A stretch of 64,000 nt of DNA from CAZOEL01 sp964578835 (GTDB lineage Bacteria; Desulfobacterota; Syntrophobacteria; Syntrophobacterales; Syntrophobacteraceae): assembly GCA_964578835.1 (NCBI GenBank), contig CAZOEL010000029.1, forward strand, positions 1-64,000. Reading direction: 5' to 3'. Position 1 is the stretch's first letter; the number at the start of each line of letters is the position of its first letter. The notes beneath the pieces are model-generated. The model did not search any database, had not been told where the DNA came from, and was given only the letters and a program-made list of their open reading frames with translations. Positions 8,587 to 16,838 of the stretch are shown piece by piece. Position numbers and translations under genes: made by a program.

Positions 8587-11500
8587 CTAGAAATATTCCC
8601 TCGGGGCTCGGCCCGAGGCCAGAGGAATGGCCGTGGCTTCCGCGCCGGCCAAAGTGATGGCTCGCATGTCTTCCGGCTCGAGGTTGTGCACATTGGTTTT
8701 GCCGGTGCAGCGCGCTATAATGGCTGTTTCCTGAACCGTTCCCTTGATCCAGTTTTGCGCCGCGCAGGCGCGCTCTTCCACGCTGAGGTTTTCGTCATAG
8801 CACAAGCCGTTGGCTCCTATAGAGCATCCGAGAGCAATGCTCACAGCCATGCCGAAAACTCCCGCTTTGCAATTGAGAGCGAGGATCTTGGCCGCATCGG
8901 TTCCCGATCTCAATCCCCCGAAGTAGAGCAGGTCCAGTTCTTCTTCACGGTCCAGCCCGCGGAGGAGCGCAATGGCGTCTCGCAAGATTTTTAGATCGGA
9001 TCGCCCGCTCAGCTCGGCCCGAAGATCGCCTATGCCGGCGCTCCCATCGAGAGCGAACAAATCGAAGCCATTCTCAAGCGCGTAAGGTATCGCCTCGGCA
9101 AGAGCGCCCACGCCGGCGCAAAGTCCGATCAGCTGTTTTTCGTGAAGCCTTTTCGCAGAAACCGGCTCAAAGCGGTCGCCCAAGACATAGATCAAGCCAT
9201 CCGCTTCAGGGCTCGGGACGTTCTTCCCAAGCGCAATCAGCTGCAGCCACGGGACGCGGCTCGAAGCGCCGGGCTCATCGTGCGCGTCGCTTTTCCCAGC
9301 GACCTTTACAAGGGGCTTGAAGCCTACGTAAGCGCAACCGCTCGAAGAGATCGCCGATGCCAAGGCCTCTCTCACATTCTCCGGAGCCTCGTCAAACCCC
9401 GTAAAAAGATACGGCTGCTCGAGTACGAGCGTCTTTCCAAGCTCCGTCTTCGTTGAGCAGGCCTCTCGATATGGGTCGATAACCAACCTGGTCAGAGCCG
9501 CAGGCAGGAACACCAGATCGTCCAGGGTTGCAGACCTCTCCGGCGGAAAAGGATTCTTTCTGCCTCCAAGCCTCAGTTGCAGGATCTCGCGATGCCGCTC
9601 TGTCTCCCCCGGATCTGTCTTTGCCATGGCATGGATGTGCTCGTGAGATTGCTTTGAATAATTCGCCATATCCGCTTCCGTCCAACCACCCGCAGCCGCC
9701 ATCCTTTCTCGATAACTGGGGTCGTATGGCAATCGGGTCAAAGCCGCCGCCTCAGGGGTAAGGGCGACAAGGTCGTTTCGGGACAATTGCCGTATGTCGC
9801 TATAGCCATGAGCATGCGCAATGGCAGCCATCTGCCATCGCACCGCCTCCAGATATCGGTGGATCTGGAGAGCCCGTTTTTCTATATCAAAGCGGCCCGT
9901 CAGCTTCGGGTCCTGCGTCGCGGCGCCGATGACGCAATTGCCCGCGCTGCACTGCATACAGGCAATGCACCCGGCGGCGACGAGCATGGCGCTCCCATAA
10001 GCTACGGCCGACGCTCCGAGAGCGATCGCCTTGGCGGCGTCCACACCGTCCTTGAGGCCTCCCATGAGCACGATGGGCAGCTGGCCCGAGCAGTCGATCT
10101 CCTCAAGTCCGTCGAGAGCCTCCTGGAGCCCGGCTATTGTCGGTATGCCGACATTTTCTATCACCTCATTGCCTGCTGCGCCCGTCCCTCCCTGCATGCC
10201 GTCCAACTGCACGAAATCGATGCCGTCTTTGAGGGCTATTTTGATGTCGTCCCGGATGCGTCCGGCCCCGAGCTTGATGCTGATGGGAACCCGCCAGCCC
10301 GTAGCTTCGCGCAGCTCCTCTACTTTCATGATGAGATCGTCCCCGCCCAGAATGTCCGGGTGCCTCGACGGCGACCTCAGGTCCATGCCCGCCGGGATTC
10401 CACGCACCGCGGCTATTTCAGCCGTGAGCTTTTCCGCCATCAACTGTCCGCCCAGCCCCGGCTTGGCGCCCTGAGAGACATAGATCTCGATGCAATCGGA
10501 ACGCTTCATATCGTGCACATTCCAGCCCAGGCGTCCGGCAAGGCACTGGGCGATCAGCCAGCGCGCTTCCGCCCGCTCTTCGGAAAGCATTCCGCCTTCT
10601 CCGCTGTTTTCCGATATGCCCGAGAGACGGGAGGCAATGCCCAGCGAGAGCTTCATCTCCTTGCTCAAAGCCCCGTAGCTCATCGGAGCGATCAAAACCG
10701 GCATGCTGAGGTCGAGCGCTCGTCCGCCATGCTTATCTCCCAGGAAGGTGCGCAGGTTGACTTTCGATACGACGTCCGGCTCCAGGCCGGCTTTCGACAA
10801 ATCCGCCTTGAAGGCGATATCCGGAAAATGCGGAAGAGGCCTCGACGCTCCATATCCTCTGATGCGATAGCGGCCGATATGGGCCTTGACCCGGATATCT
10901 TCCTGAATCCTGTCACTCCAGTAGCTCTGACCGTCCCCCGCAGAGAGAAAATGGTAGCTGAGCTTTGTCTGGCGCGGCTCCGCCGTTCCGTAGCGCAGAG
11001 TCTTTCCCGTACACACGACCTTTTTGAGGCATCCACGCAATGGAATGTCATAGCGGTCCAGAAATTCCGTAACATCGTCTACTTCCGTAGAAGAGGGCTC
11101 GACCTGCATGGCGTCGTTTCCCAGGGAATCGATTTTGCCTCCGATATAGATTTCCCCGCCCATCATGTCTTCGCCGACGCGTTCTCCGGAATTGCCAAGA
11201 ATTATGATCCTTCCGCCGTACATCATGTATCCGGCCATGAAGCTTGCGTTGCCCGCACAGCAAAGAGTCCCCTTCTTCATGACCTGGCCCGCCCTCGAGC
11301 CCATGTTGCCCCTGATGACGATATCCCCTCCCCTCATGCCGACGCCGGCGATTGCGCTCGCATTGCCGCCAACGACAAGGGAGCCTGCAAGAAGGTTGTC
11401 GCCCACTCCCCAACTCACGTTCTTATCCACTTCAAAGCGAGGCCCGTCGCAAAGGCCCCCGCAATAATACCCAGCCGATCCCCGAACTCTGACGGTGATG

Positions 11501-11637
11501 GGACTGATCAAACCGACGCCTATGTAATGCTTTGCGTCCGGATTGAGGACCTCCGCATTCTGATGCGTGGCGCCGAAGCCTCTGAGTATTTCATTGACCT
11601 TTCGGACCGACATGTTCGCCAAATCAATCGTAACCAT
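8587..11637 (-). CDS. mgsBC: Fused N-methylglutamate synthase B-C protein with an extra barrel-like tail
   Basis: About 1016 residues. Residues 1-230 are a GXGXG beta-helix domain (MgsB/GlxC-like: GGNASAIAGVGMRGG, GNMGSRAGQVMKKG). Residues about 270-690 are an FMN-binding glutamate-synthase domain (MgsC/GlxD-like) with SRHPDILGGDDL, FVQLDGMQGGTGAAG, MGGLKDGVDAAKAIALGA and a 3Fe-4S pattern C-x5-C-x4-C (CIACMQCSAGNC). These are normally two proteins. The last 300 residues resemble a second copy of the barrel end (FGGLRSGTDAAKILALNCKA) but lack the cluster cysteines and appear degenerate. The enzyme makes N-methylglutamate from gamma-glutamylmethylamide. The start MVTIDLANMSVRKV was preferred to one 20 codons earlier because it matches typical MgsB starts. 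Confidence 0.88.
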   Translation of the reverse strand: MVTIDLANMSVRKVNEILRGFGATHQNAEVLNPDAKHYIGVGLISPITVRVRGSAGYYCGGLCDGPRFEVDKNVSWGVGDNLLAGSLVVGGNASAIAGVGMRGGDIVIRGNMGSRAGQVMKKGTLCCAGNASFMAGYMMYGGRIIILGNSGERVGEDMMGGEIYIGGKIDSLGNDAMQVEPSSTEVDDVTEFLDRYDIPLRGCLKKVVCTGKTLRYGTAEPRQTKLSYHFLSAGDGQSYWSDRIQEDIRVKAHIGRYRIRGYGASRPLPHFPDIAFKADLSKAGLEPDVVSKVNLRTFLGDKHGGRALDLSMPVLIAPMSYGALSKEMKLSLGIASRLSGISENSGEGGMLSEERAEARWLIAQCLAGRLGWNVHDMKRSDCIEIYVSQGAKPGLGGQLMAEKLTAEIAAVRGIPAGMDLRSPSRHPDILGGDDLIMKVEELREATGWRVPISIKLGAGRIRDDIKIALKDGIDFVQLDGMQGGTGAAGNEVIENVGIPTIAGLQEALDGLEEIDCSGQLPIVLMGGLKDGVDAAKAIALGASAVAYGSAMLVAAGCIACMQCSAGNCVIGAATQDPKLTGRFDIEKRALQIHRYLEAVRWQMAAIAHAHGYSDIRQLSRNDLVALTPEAAALTRLPYDPSYRERMAAAGGWTEADMANYSKQSHEHIHAMAKTDPGETERHREILQLRLGGRKNPFPPERSATLDDLVFLPAALTRLVIDPYREACSTKTELGKTLVLEQPYLFTGFDEAPENVREALASAISSSGCAYVGFKPLVKVAGKSDAHDEPGASSRVPWLQLIALGKNVPSPEADGLIYVLGDRFEPVSAKRLHEKQLIGLCAGVGALAEAIPYALENGFDLFALDGSAGIGDLRAELSGRSDLKILRDAIALLRGLDREEELDLLYFGGLRSGTDAAKILALNCKAGVFGMAVSIALGCSIGANGLCYDENLSVEERACAAQNWIKGTVQETAIIARCTGKTNVHNLEPEDMRAITLAGAEATAIPLASGRAPREYF

Positions 11638-11686
11638 ATTCAAATAGCCCTTTCCCGGCAGCAAGCTTCCAGTAGCCGGTTCTTCA

Positions 11687-12613
11687 TCATTCCACATTCA
11701 TCATCGACCACAGGCCATAAGTCAGAGGCGGAGGCTCGGTCGTATCGAGCGCTCGACCAGGGAAGAGACGATTCAAGGCCACCTCTTCCGATGCAATGGC
11801 GATAAGCTCATCGTCTTCGTATTTCACCATCGGCTTTGCGGCGAGCTTGTCTTTGGCGTAGCCGATAGAATCTTTGGTCGCAACGAGATACGAAAAGGTT
11901 CCGTCCAGATCATCGAGGGAGCAGCGCAAAGCTTCTTCCAAAGGCGCGCCCTCGCTCATTTTATAGGCCAGATAGACCGCGATCAGCTCCGTATCGTTTT
12001 CAGTGCGGAATTCCATGCCTTTCCGCTCCAGCCTGCGCCTCATGATCCAGTAGTTGGTGATCTGTCCGTTATGCACCGTGGCGACGTCCGCAAAGCCGGT
12101 AGCCCAGAAAGGATGAGCGGTTTCGGGATGAACGCCTGTTTCGGTCGCCAACCTGGTGTGGCCTATGCCATGGGCTCCGTCGAATTCGCCCAGCTTATAG
12201 AGCTGCTTGAGCCCATAAGGATCGCCAACATCTTTTATGATATCCAGGCTCGATCCGAGGGAGACGAGCTGACCCACCTTTTCCATGTCATAGGAGAAGT
12301 GCTGAACGTCTCCGACATATTTCACTATTGCGCCATAGGTGCAACCGATAGCCTCATCTTGGATGATCTCAGCCCCATGTGCGGCCAGGCCATCCCTGAT
12401 CTTCTCAATATCGCGATCTTTTTCAGCCCCCATGGACACAAAGAAACGAAGTCTTAGACGGTCCCGCTCCGCCTCCCTGTATACCGCCCAGCCTGCCGAA
12501 TCGGGCCCACGGTGCCGGCACGCGTCCATCATTTCCGTAAGCGCCTCGCCTGTAGTCATGCCGAGCTTGCTACGCTTCCTATTCTTGAAAAGAATTCCGG
12601 CTATACTGCACAT
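11687..12613 (-). CDS. mgsA: N-methylglutamate synthase subunit A (class II glutamine amidotransferase)
   Basis: 308 residues of the Ntn-hydrolase amidotransferase family. It begins MCSIAGILF, so Cys2 becomes the N-terminal nucleophile. CRHRGPDSAGWAVY, GIGHTRLATETGVHPETAHPFW and VHNGQITNYWIMRRRLE are the expected class II motifs, and FRTENDTELIAVYLAYK follows. In MgsABC it splits off methylamine from gamma-glutamylmethylamide and channels it to the FMN subunit. The fused mgsBC gene follows directly; its favoured start lies about 50 bases downstream of this stop. A GGAG site precedes the ATG. The first gene of the operon proper. Confidence 0.9.
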   Translation of the reverse strand: MCSIAGILFKNRKRSKLGMTTGEALTEMMDACRHRGPDSAGWAVYREAERDRLRLRFFVSMGAEKDRDIEKIRDGLAAHGAEIIQDEAIGCTYGAIVKYVGDVQHFSYDMEKVGQLVSLGSSLDIIKDVGDPYGLKQLYKLGEFDGAHGIGHTRLATETGVHPETAHPFWATGFADVATVHNGQITNYWIMRRRLERKGMEFRTENDTELIAVYLAYKMSEGAPLEEALRCSLDDLDGTFSYLVATKDSIGYAKDKLAAKPMVKYEDDELIAIASEEVALNRLFPGRALDTTEPPPLTYGLWSMMNVE

Positions 12614-12741
12614 TGTCGTCTCCGCCTCTCTTCACCGAAGCCCGTCCTGGCGAGCTTCCATAATATGAGCTTCCACATGTTTACATGTTCCATCCATTCT
12701 TCTCTGAGCTCCGCCTCGCGTTTCAAGTCAATGCGGCGCTC

Positions 12742-12761
12742 TTGCATAAACTTGAATGCAA
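12742..12761. promoter_or_regulatory. Perfect dyad upstream of mgsA, candidate operator
   Basis: TTGCAT, eight bases, ATGCAA form a perfect inverted repeat about 130 bases before the mgsA start, in the 240-base gap after the XRE-cupin regulator gene. A second palindrome pair ACATGT-TT-ACATGT lies at 12675-12688. The size and symmetry fit a dimeric helix-turn-helix protein. A related heptamer, TGCATAA, appears in a dyad upstream of gmaS (13784-13801). That the adjacent regulator binds here is inference. Confidence 0.4.
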
Positions 12762-12853
12762 ATAATGTTCCTGTGAGGAAAATTAAATAAAAAAGAAATC
12801 CGGAGAGAGAGCCCGGGATCGAAGCAATTGGTAGGAGAAAGAGTGGATAGGCT

Positions 12854-13504
12854 TTATTCTTCGCTGGTTCTCGGATAGACGATGACGGAAAGGAATTTTA
12901 CTGGCAATTCGGTGAGATCCTCAGGGCCGTGGGGAGCGTCCGCATCGAAAAAAAGCGAGTCTCCAGGGGTCAGTTCATAGGTTTTATTGCCATGCCGATA
13001 GGCTACTTTTCCCTGCAGCATATAGATGAATTCCATGCCGGAATGTTGAAAGACGGGGAAAACTTCCGATTCTTCCGTCAAGGTAATAAGGTAGGGCTCA
13101 ACTGCGATGCTCTTCCCAACAGAATGACCAAGGAGCTCATATTGATGGCCGGCGCGGGTTCCTCTTCTCTCGATCTTGAGACCCTCCCCGGCGCGAACGA
13201 AAGTGGCGTCTCTTTCCTCTTCGAACTTACGGAAAAAAGCGGTAACGGGCACATGGAGCGCGGAGGAAAGCGCCTGAAGAGTGGCGAGAGATGGCGAGGC
13301 AATCCCGCGCTCGATTTTGGAAAGCATTCCAGCGGAAAGACCGGCGAGCCTCGAAAGCTCCACCACCGTCATATCCAGCTTCTTTCGGAAAGCCCGCACC
13401 TCATGGCCTATCGCCGCTTCCAGGCTGCTTTCGCCGGCGCCGGATCCAGTCTTCGGTTCAAGAGAAGGCATTTGCTGCGTTTGAGCTATGCTATCAATTT
13501 TCAT
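12854..13504 (-). CDS. XRE-cupin transcriptional regulator
   Basis: About 216 residues. Residues 32-88 are an XRE-type helix-turn-helix (VRAFRKKLDMTVVELSRLAGLSAGMLSKIERG is the core, split here by eye into helices), and residues 130-210 a cupin sensor domain (MEFIYMLQGKVAYRHG, then SLFFDADAPHGPEDL). Members of this family control amine, amino-acid and sarcosine use and bind small ligands in the cupin. The start MKIDSIAQTQ was chosen; the longer frame begins with a TTG inside a TTGACA sequence and has no ribosome site. It lies between gmaS (divergent) and mgsA (same strand, 240 bases on), so it is the obvious candidate to regulate both. Confidence 0.88.
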   Translation of the reverse strand: MKIDSIAQTQQMPSLEPKTGSGAGESSLEAAIGHEVRAFRKKLDMTVVELSRLAGLSAGMLSKIERGIASPSLATLQALSSALHVPVTAFFRKFEEERDATFVRAGEGLKIERRGTRAGHQYELLGHSVGKSIAVEPYLITLTEESEVFPVFQHSGMEFIYMLQGKVAYRHGNKTYELTPGDSLFFDADAPHGPEDLTELPVKFLSVIVYPRTSEE

Positions 13505-14126
13505 AATATTTTTGGTCAACTCCAATCTTCGGCCCTCTCCCGGCGACTGCTCCCTACGGGGTACGAGGAGAAAGTTGTGTAATGTCAATGTCTTCCGGTC
13601 AGCGCCATCGAACCGGCGCGAATCATCCTTTATCCGAATACCATGAGCTTCGTAAACGAGTCAACTCAAGGGTATACTCTGCCCTTAAGCCGTTATGAGC
13701 AGGATGGTTCATTTTCGTTTCATAAAATACGCCTAACTCTTCAGCAACATCGCGCCCGGCTCTGTCCCATCCGCTATACTCACTTATGCAGCTTGCCATA
13801 ATTATACTACAAGGAACAAAAAGTTCATAATTGTAAAAAAAGGATCAAGAATAACAAAAATGAACCGGAGAACCATGCTCTATTCTAGACAGATGCTTGG
13901 TTGTCTGCTCCCGAGCGCTCCGCCGCTTCAAAAAGAATTGCCGCAGCTATAAGCGCCCGACATCCAAAGCGCCATTCACCGAGCTGGTTATTCCATGCAT
14001 TTTTACCTTTCTCCTGACACTTTGGGCATGCTTCTTGATTTACTGAAAGGCAAAAAAATTGACTTGAGATTAAAAAATGAACTTTTCCCAGTTATAAAGA
14101 AGCAACGCTGAAAGAGGAGATACAGC
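13505..14126. promoter_or_regulatory. Divergent control region between regulator and gmaS
   Basis: 622 bases with no supported gene. A dyad TTATG, eight bases, CATAA lies at 13784-13801 and contains TGCATAA on the complementary strand, shared with the dyad before mgsA. The stretch 13800-13870 and 14045-14095 are AT-rich and probably hold promoters for the two divergent genes, but I could not find a convincing -35/-10 pair with correct spacing. GAGGAG at 14115-14120 is the gmaS ribosome site. Confidence 0.45.
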
Positions 14127-15509
14127 ATGGAGCCCGGCGCAACTAAAGAAACTATTTTGGAACGAATGAAACAAGACGGCATCGAATTCATTCTGGCTCA
14201 GTTCGTGGACATAAATGGCTCGGTCAAGGTGAAGCAAGTTCCAGTAAAATGCTTCGAAGACATTGTGGAAGACGGAGCGGGATTTGCCGGCGCAGCGGTG
14301 TGGGGCATGGGTCAGGGACCTCACAGCCACGATCTGATGGGGCGCGCAGATATCGACACCTATCATCAGCTTCCGTGGAGGCCGAACGTGGCGGTATTCA
14401 ACACCAATCTCCACGTGGACGGCAGTCCGCACCCTTACTGCCCTCGAGGCAACCTGCTGCGCATGACCGAGCTTTTCGCCCGGGAGGGCTACGTGCTCAA
14501 TTGCGGATTCGAGCCGGAGCATTTTCTCGTGGTGCGCACACCCGATGGCTCGATCAAAATCTGGGATCCCCTGGGAATAGACACTCTGGCCAAGCCCTGC
14601 TATGACTTCAAAGGCATGTGCCAGGCGATGGACTACCTCCAGGACATCATCCGTTACGGAAACGAATTGGGCTTTGAGATCTATCAAAGCGACCATGAAG
14701 ACGCAAACGGCCAGTATGAAATCAACTTCGGCTGGACCAACGCCATGCATTCATCCGATCGGCTGACGCTCTTCCGGATGATGACTTCTCAAATAGCCGC
14801 CAAATACGGTTGCATTTCGACCTACATGGCAAAGCCTTTCAACGACAAAACGGGATCGGGAGCCCATTTACATTTCCATGTTGCAGATGTGAAAACCGGC
14901 CGGAATCTCTTTCCGCTTGCTCCAGGAGAAACGGATTCCAAAGGGCTTGGCCTCTCAAAGCTCGCCCTCCACTACGTAGGAGGATTGCTGAAGCACATAC
15001 GGGCTATTACGGCAATCGCCTCCCCGACTGTAAACTGTTACCGGCGCATTCAAAGCGGTGAATTCGTCTATTCGTCCACATCCGGATACACCTGGACGCC
15101 TGCTTTCGCCTCCTACGGCGACAACAACCGCACTCAATTGCTCCGTTGCCCCAACTGCAATCGCTTTGAAGACAGATCGATCTCCGCAGCCGTCAACCCT
15201 TACCTGCTTGCCGCCGCGCACATGGCTGCCGGCCTTGACGGCATAAAGAATGAAATAGACCCGGGCCAACCGTTTATTGGAACCAATGTTTACGAATTGT
15301 CTTATGACGAGCGCCGCAACCGCGGAATGACGCTGCTCCCGCAGAATCTCCTGGAAGCCGTTACAGCGCTGGAAGGGGATGAAGTGATAAGGTCGGCGCT
15401 TGGCTCCATAGCCGATGAATTCATAAGACTGAAGAAAGCCGAATGGAGCGACTTCATGCGCCATCAGGTCACTCCCTGGGAAATCCAACGCTATCTGACT
15501 ATGCTCTAA
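14127..15509 (+). CDS. gmaS: Gamma-glutamylmethylamide synthetase (type III glutamine synthetase-like, GlnT)
   Basis: 460 residues of the glutamine synthetase superfamily, GlnT/GmaS branch (about 440-450 residues in others). FILAQFVDINGSVKVKQVP is the beta-grasp N-terminus; CGFEPEHFLV, DHEDANGQYEINFGW, GSGAHLHFHV and the RRIQSGEF and FEDRSISAAVNPY segments are the catalytic ATP, metal and glutamate motifs. It would join methylamine to glutamate at ATP cost. GAGGAG lies 6 bases before the ATG. A variation is LRCPNCNRFEDR, where two cysteines replace the more usual P-x-x-G of the arginine flap. The first step of the pathway encoded on the other strand to the left. Confidence 0.9.
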   Translation: MEPGATKETILERMKQDGIEFILAQFVDINGSVKVKQVPVKCFEDIVEDGAGFAGAAVWGMGQGPHSHDLMGRADIDTYHQLPWRPNVAVFNTNLHVDGSPHPYCPRGNLLRMTELFAREGYVLNCGFEPEHFLVVRTPDGSIKIWDPLGIDTLAKPCYDFKGMCQAMDYLQDIIRYGNELGFEIYQSDHEDANGQYEINFGWTNAMHSSDRLTLFRMMTSQIAAKYGCISTYMAKPFNDKTGSGAHLHFHVADVKTGRNLFPLAPGETDSKGLGLSKLALHYVGGLLKHIRAITAIASPTVNCYRRIQSGEFVYSSTSGYTWTPAFASYGDNNRTQLLRCPNCNRFEDRSISAAVNPYLLAAAHMAAGLDGIKNEIDPGQPFIGTNVYELSYDERRNRGMTLLPQNLLEAVTALEGDEVIRSALGSIADEFIRLKKAEWSDFMRHQVTPWEIQRYLTML

Positions 15510-15520
15510 ACGCTTTCAAA

Positions 15521-15618
15521 TACTGGATGCCGGCCACAGGAGACGCCGCAATTCTTGTAGCTCAGGCGCAGGCTTCGGAGCAACCGCCTGATTTCGTCAG
15601 ACTGGCCGGCATCCGGTA
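15521..15618. repeat. Inverted-repeat element after gmaS
   Basis: Arms TACTGGATGCCGGCCA (15521-15536) and its complement with one mismatch (15603-15618) flank a 66-base centre holding a nested CAGGCG/CGCCTG dyad (15563-15568, 15585-15590). It begins 11 bases after the gmaS stop, so it could act as a terminator or RNA stabiliser, or be a small mobile repeat. The rest of 15510-15863 holds the bio control region and no gene. Confidence 0.65.
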
Positions 15619-15783
15619 TCGAGCGCTCCTTCAGGGCTCGTGGTCCACCTGCCCGGTCTTTCCAATGCGCCATAGACAAATCGAATTCACCCCTCGATAT
15701 CTTCCATGAAAATCACAGGCTCCTTCCTTTAAACACATTTCCTATTTACGTCATCAGATGAAAGTGGTAATGGTACGCCCTGT

Positions 15784-15816
15784 TGGTCAACCATGTATCA
15801 GAGAACTGGTTTACCA
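15784..15816 (+). promoter_or_regulatory. BirA-type biotin operator
   Basis: TGGTCAACC, 15 bases, GGTTTACCA. The known BirA consensus is TTGTAAACC-N14/15-GGTTTACAA; the halves here match at 7 of 9 and 8 of 9 positions and the spacer is right. It lies about 50 bases upstream of bioB. A weak promoter TTTACG-N17-TAATGG (15745-15773) would start transcription at the edge of the operator. Biotinyl-5-AMP-loaded BirA would repress bioBFDA here. Confidence 0.75.
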
Positions 15817-15863
15817 TCCTCTGTTTTCCACTGGAAAGCTACTCATCGGGAGGCCGGAAGCCA

Positions 15864-16838
15864 TTGAAAAATCAAGATATGAATTACATTCAGCTCGCCG
15901 CGGAAGAGGGCCGGCCTCTTTCGGTCGAGCTTGCGCTGAAGGTGCTGACTTCTTCTGTGACCGATCTTCCCCAATTGTTCGCATCGGCGAGCGCGGCGCG
16001 TCAACGCCGTTTTGGCAATGTCGCAAGCCTGTGCTCCATTTTGAACGCGCGCAGCGGCGCTTGTCAGGAGGACTGCGCGTTTTGCGCTCAAGCGGCGCGC
16101 CATTCCACGGAAGCTCAAATTACTCCGCTTTATTCCGAGGAAGAGCTGTTGGAATCCTATGAAGCAGCTGGACAATTGCCCATCGCCCATTTCGGCGTTG
16201 TGACGAGCGGCGGCGCTCTCTCTTCGAGAGGCGTCGAGAGGATCTGCCGGGCGATTGAGCGGAAGAAGATTCCCGGGCTCGCCTGGTGCGCATCTCTCGG
16301 GTGTCTCGGTCTCACGGAGCTGGCGGCGTTGAAAAAGGCTGGACTGGAAAGATTCCATCACAATCTCGAGACTGCGCCGAGTTATTTCCCGGAGATTTGC
16401 ACGACGCACACCTACGAACTGAGGCTGACCACATTGCGCAATGCTAAGGAAGCGGGGCTCGAGGTCTGTTGCGGAGGCATAATCGGCCTGGGAGAATCCC
16501 TGGAGCAGAGAGTCGAATTTGCGATGACTTTAGCGCGGGAGAAAGTCGATTCCATCCCGCTCAACTTCCTGATTCCCGTTGCCGGAACAAGGCTCGGGCA
16601 TTTGAAACCCTTACAACCGCTCGATATTTTGCGATCGGTAGCCATGTTCCGGCTCACCAATCCCAATGCGGAAATAAGGGTTTGCGCGGGACGCCTTCAC
16701 CTGCGGGATTTGCAGTCGATGCTTTTCCTGGCCGGGGCCAATGGAATGATGATAGGCAATCTTCTAACCGTCGCCGGACGAAACGTCGAGCAGGATTTGC
16801 AGATGCTTGCCGACCTCGAGGTGGAGTATGCGCGCTGA
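15864..16838 (+). CDS. bioB: Biotin synthase
   Basis: About 324 residues, close to the usual 320-350. A radical-SAM enzyme that inserts sulfur into dethiobiotin. GACQEDCAFCAQAARH carries the C-x3-C-x2-C motif for the 4Fe-4S cluster; CSILNARSG and FHHNLETAPSYFPEICTTH, with later RVCAGRLHLRDLQ, provide the 2Fe-2S ligands and the conserved Arg. The start is uncertain: the TTG at 15864 has GGGAGG ten bases upstream, whereas the first ATG (15879) has none. First gene of the operon; its stop overlaps bioF by 11 bases. Confidence 0.93.
   Translation: MKNQDMNYIQLAAEEGRPLSVELALKVLTSSVTDLPQLFASASAARQRRFGNVASLCSILNARSGACQEDCAFCAQAARHSTEAQITPLYSEEELLESYEAAGQLPIAHFGVVTSGGALSSRGVERICRAIERKKIPGLAWCASLGCLGLTELAALKKAGLERFHHNLETAPSYFPEICTTHTYELRLTTLRNAKEAGLEVCCGGIIGLGESLEQRVEFAMTLAREKVDSIPLNFLIPVAGTRLGHLKPLQPLDILRSVAMFRLTNPNAEIRVCAGRLHLRDLQSMLFLAGANGMMIGNLLTVAGRNVEQDLQMLADLEVEYAR

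Noticed and set aside
9787..11805. Long plus-strand open frame of 672 codons opposite the fused synthase gene
   Set aside because: It is a mirror of a well-recognised minus-strand gene in GC-rich DNA; it has no ribosome site, domain or membrane pattern.
14045..14075. Possible sigma-54 promoter before gmaS (GG, ten bases, GA)
   Set aside because: The -12 element should be GC; the match is not good enough to call.
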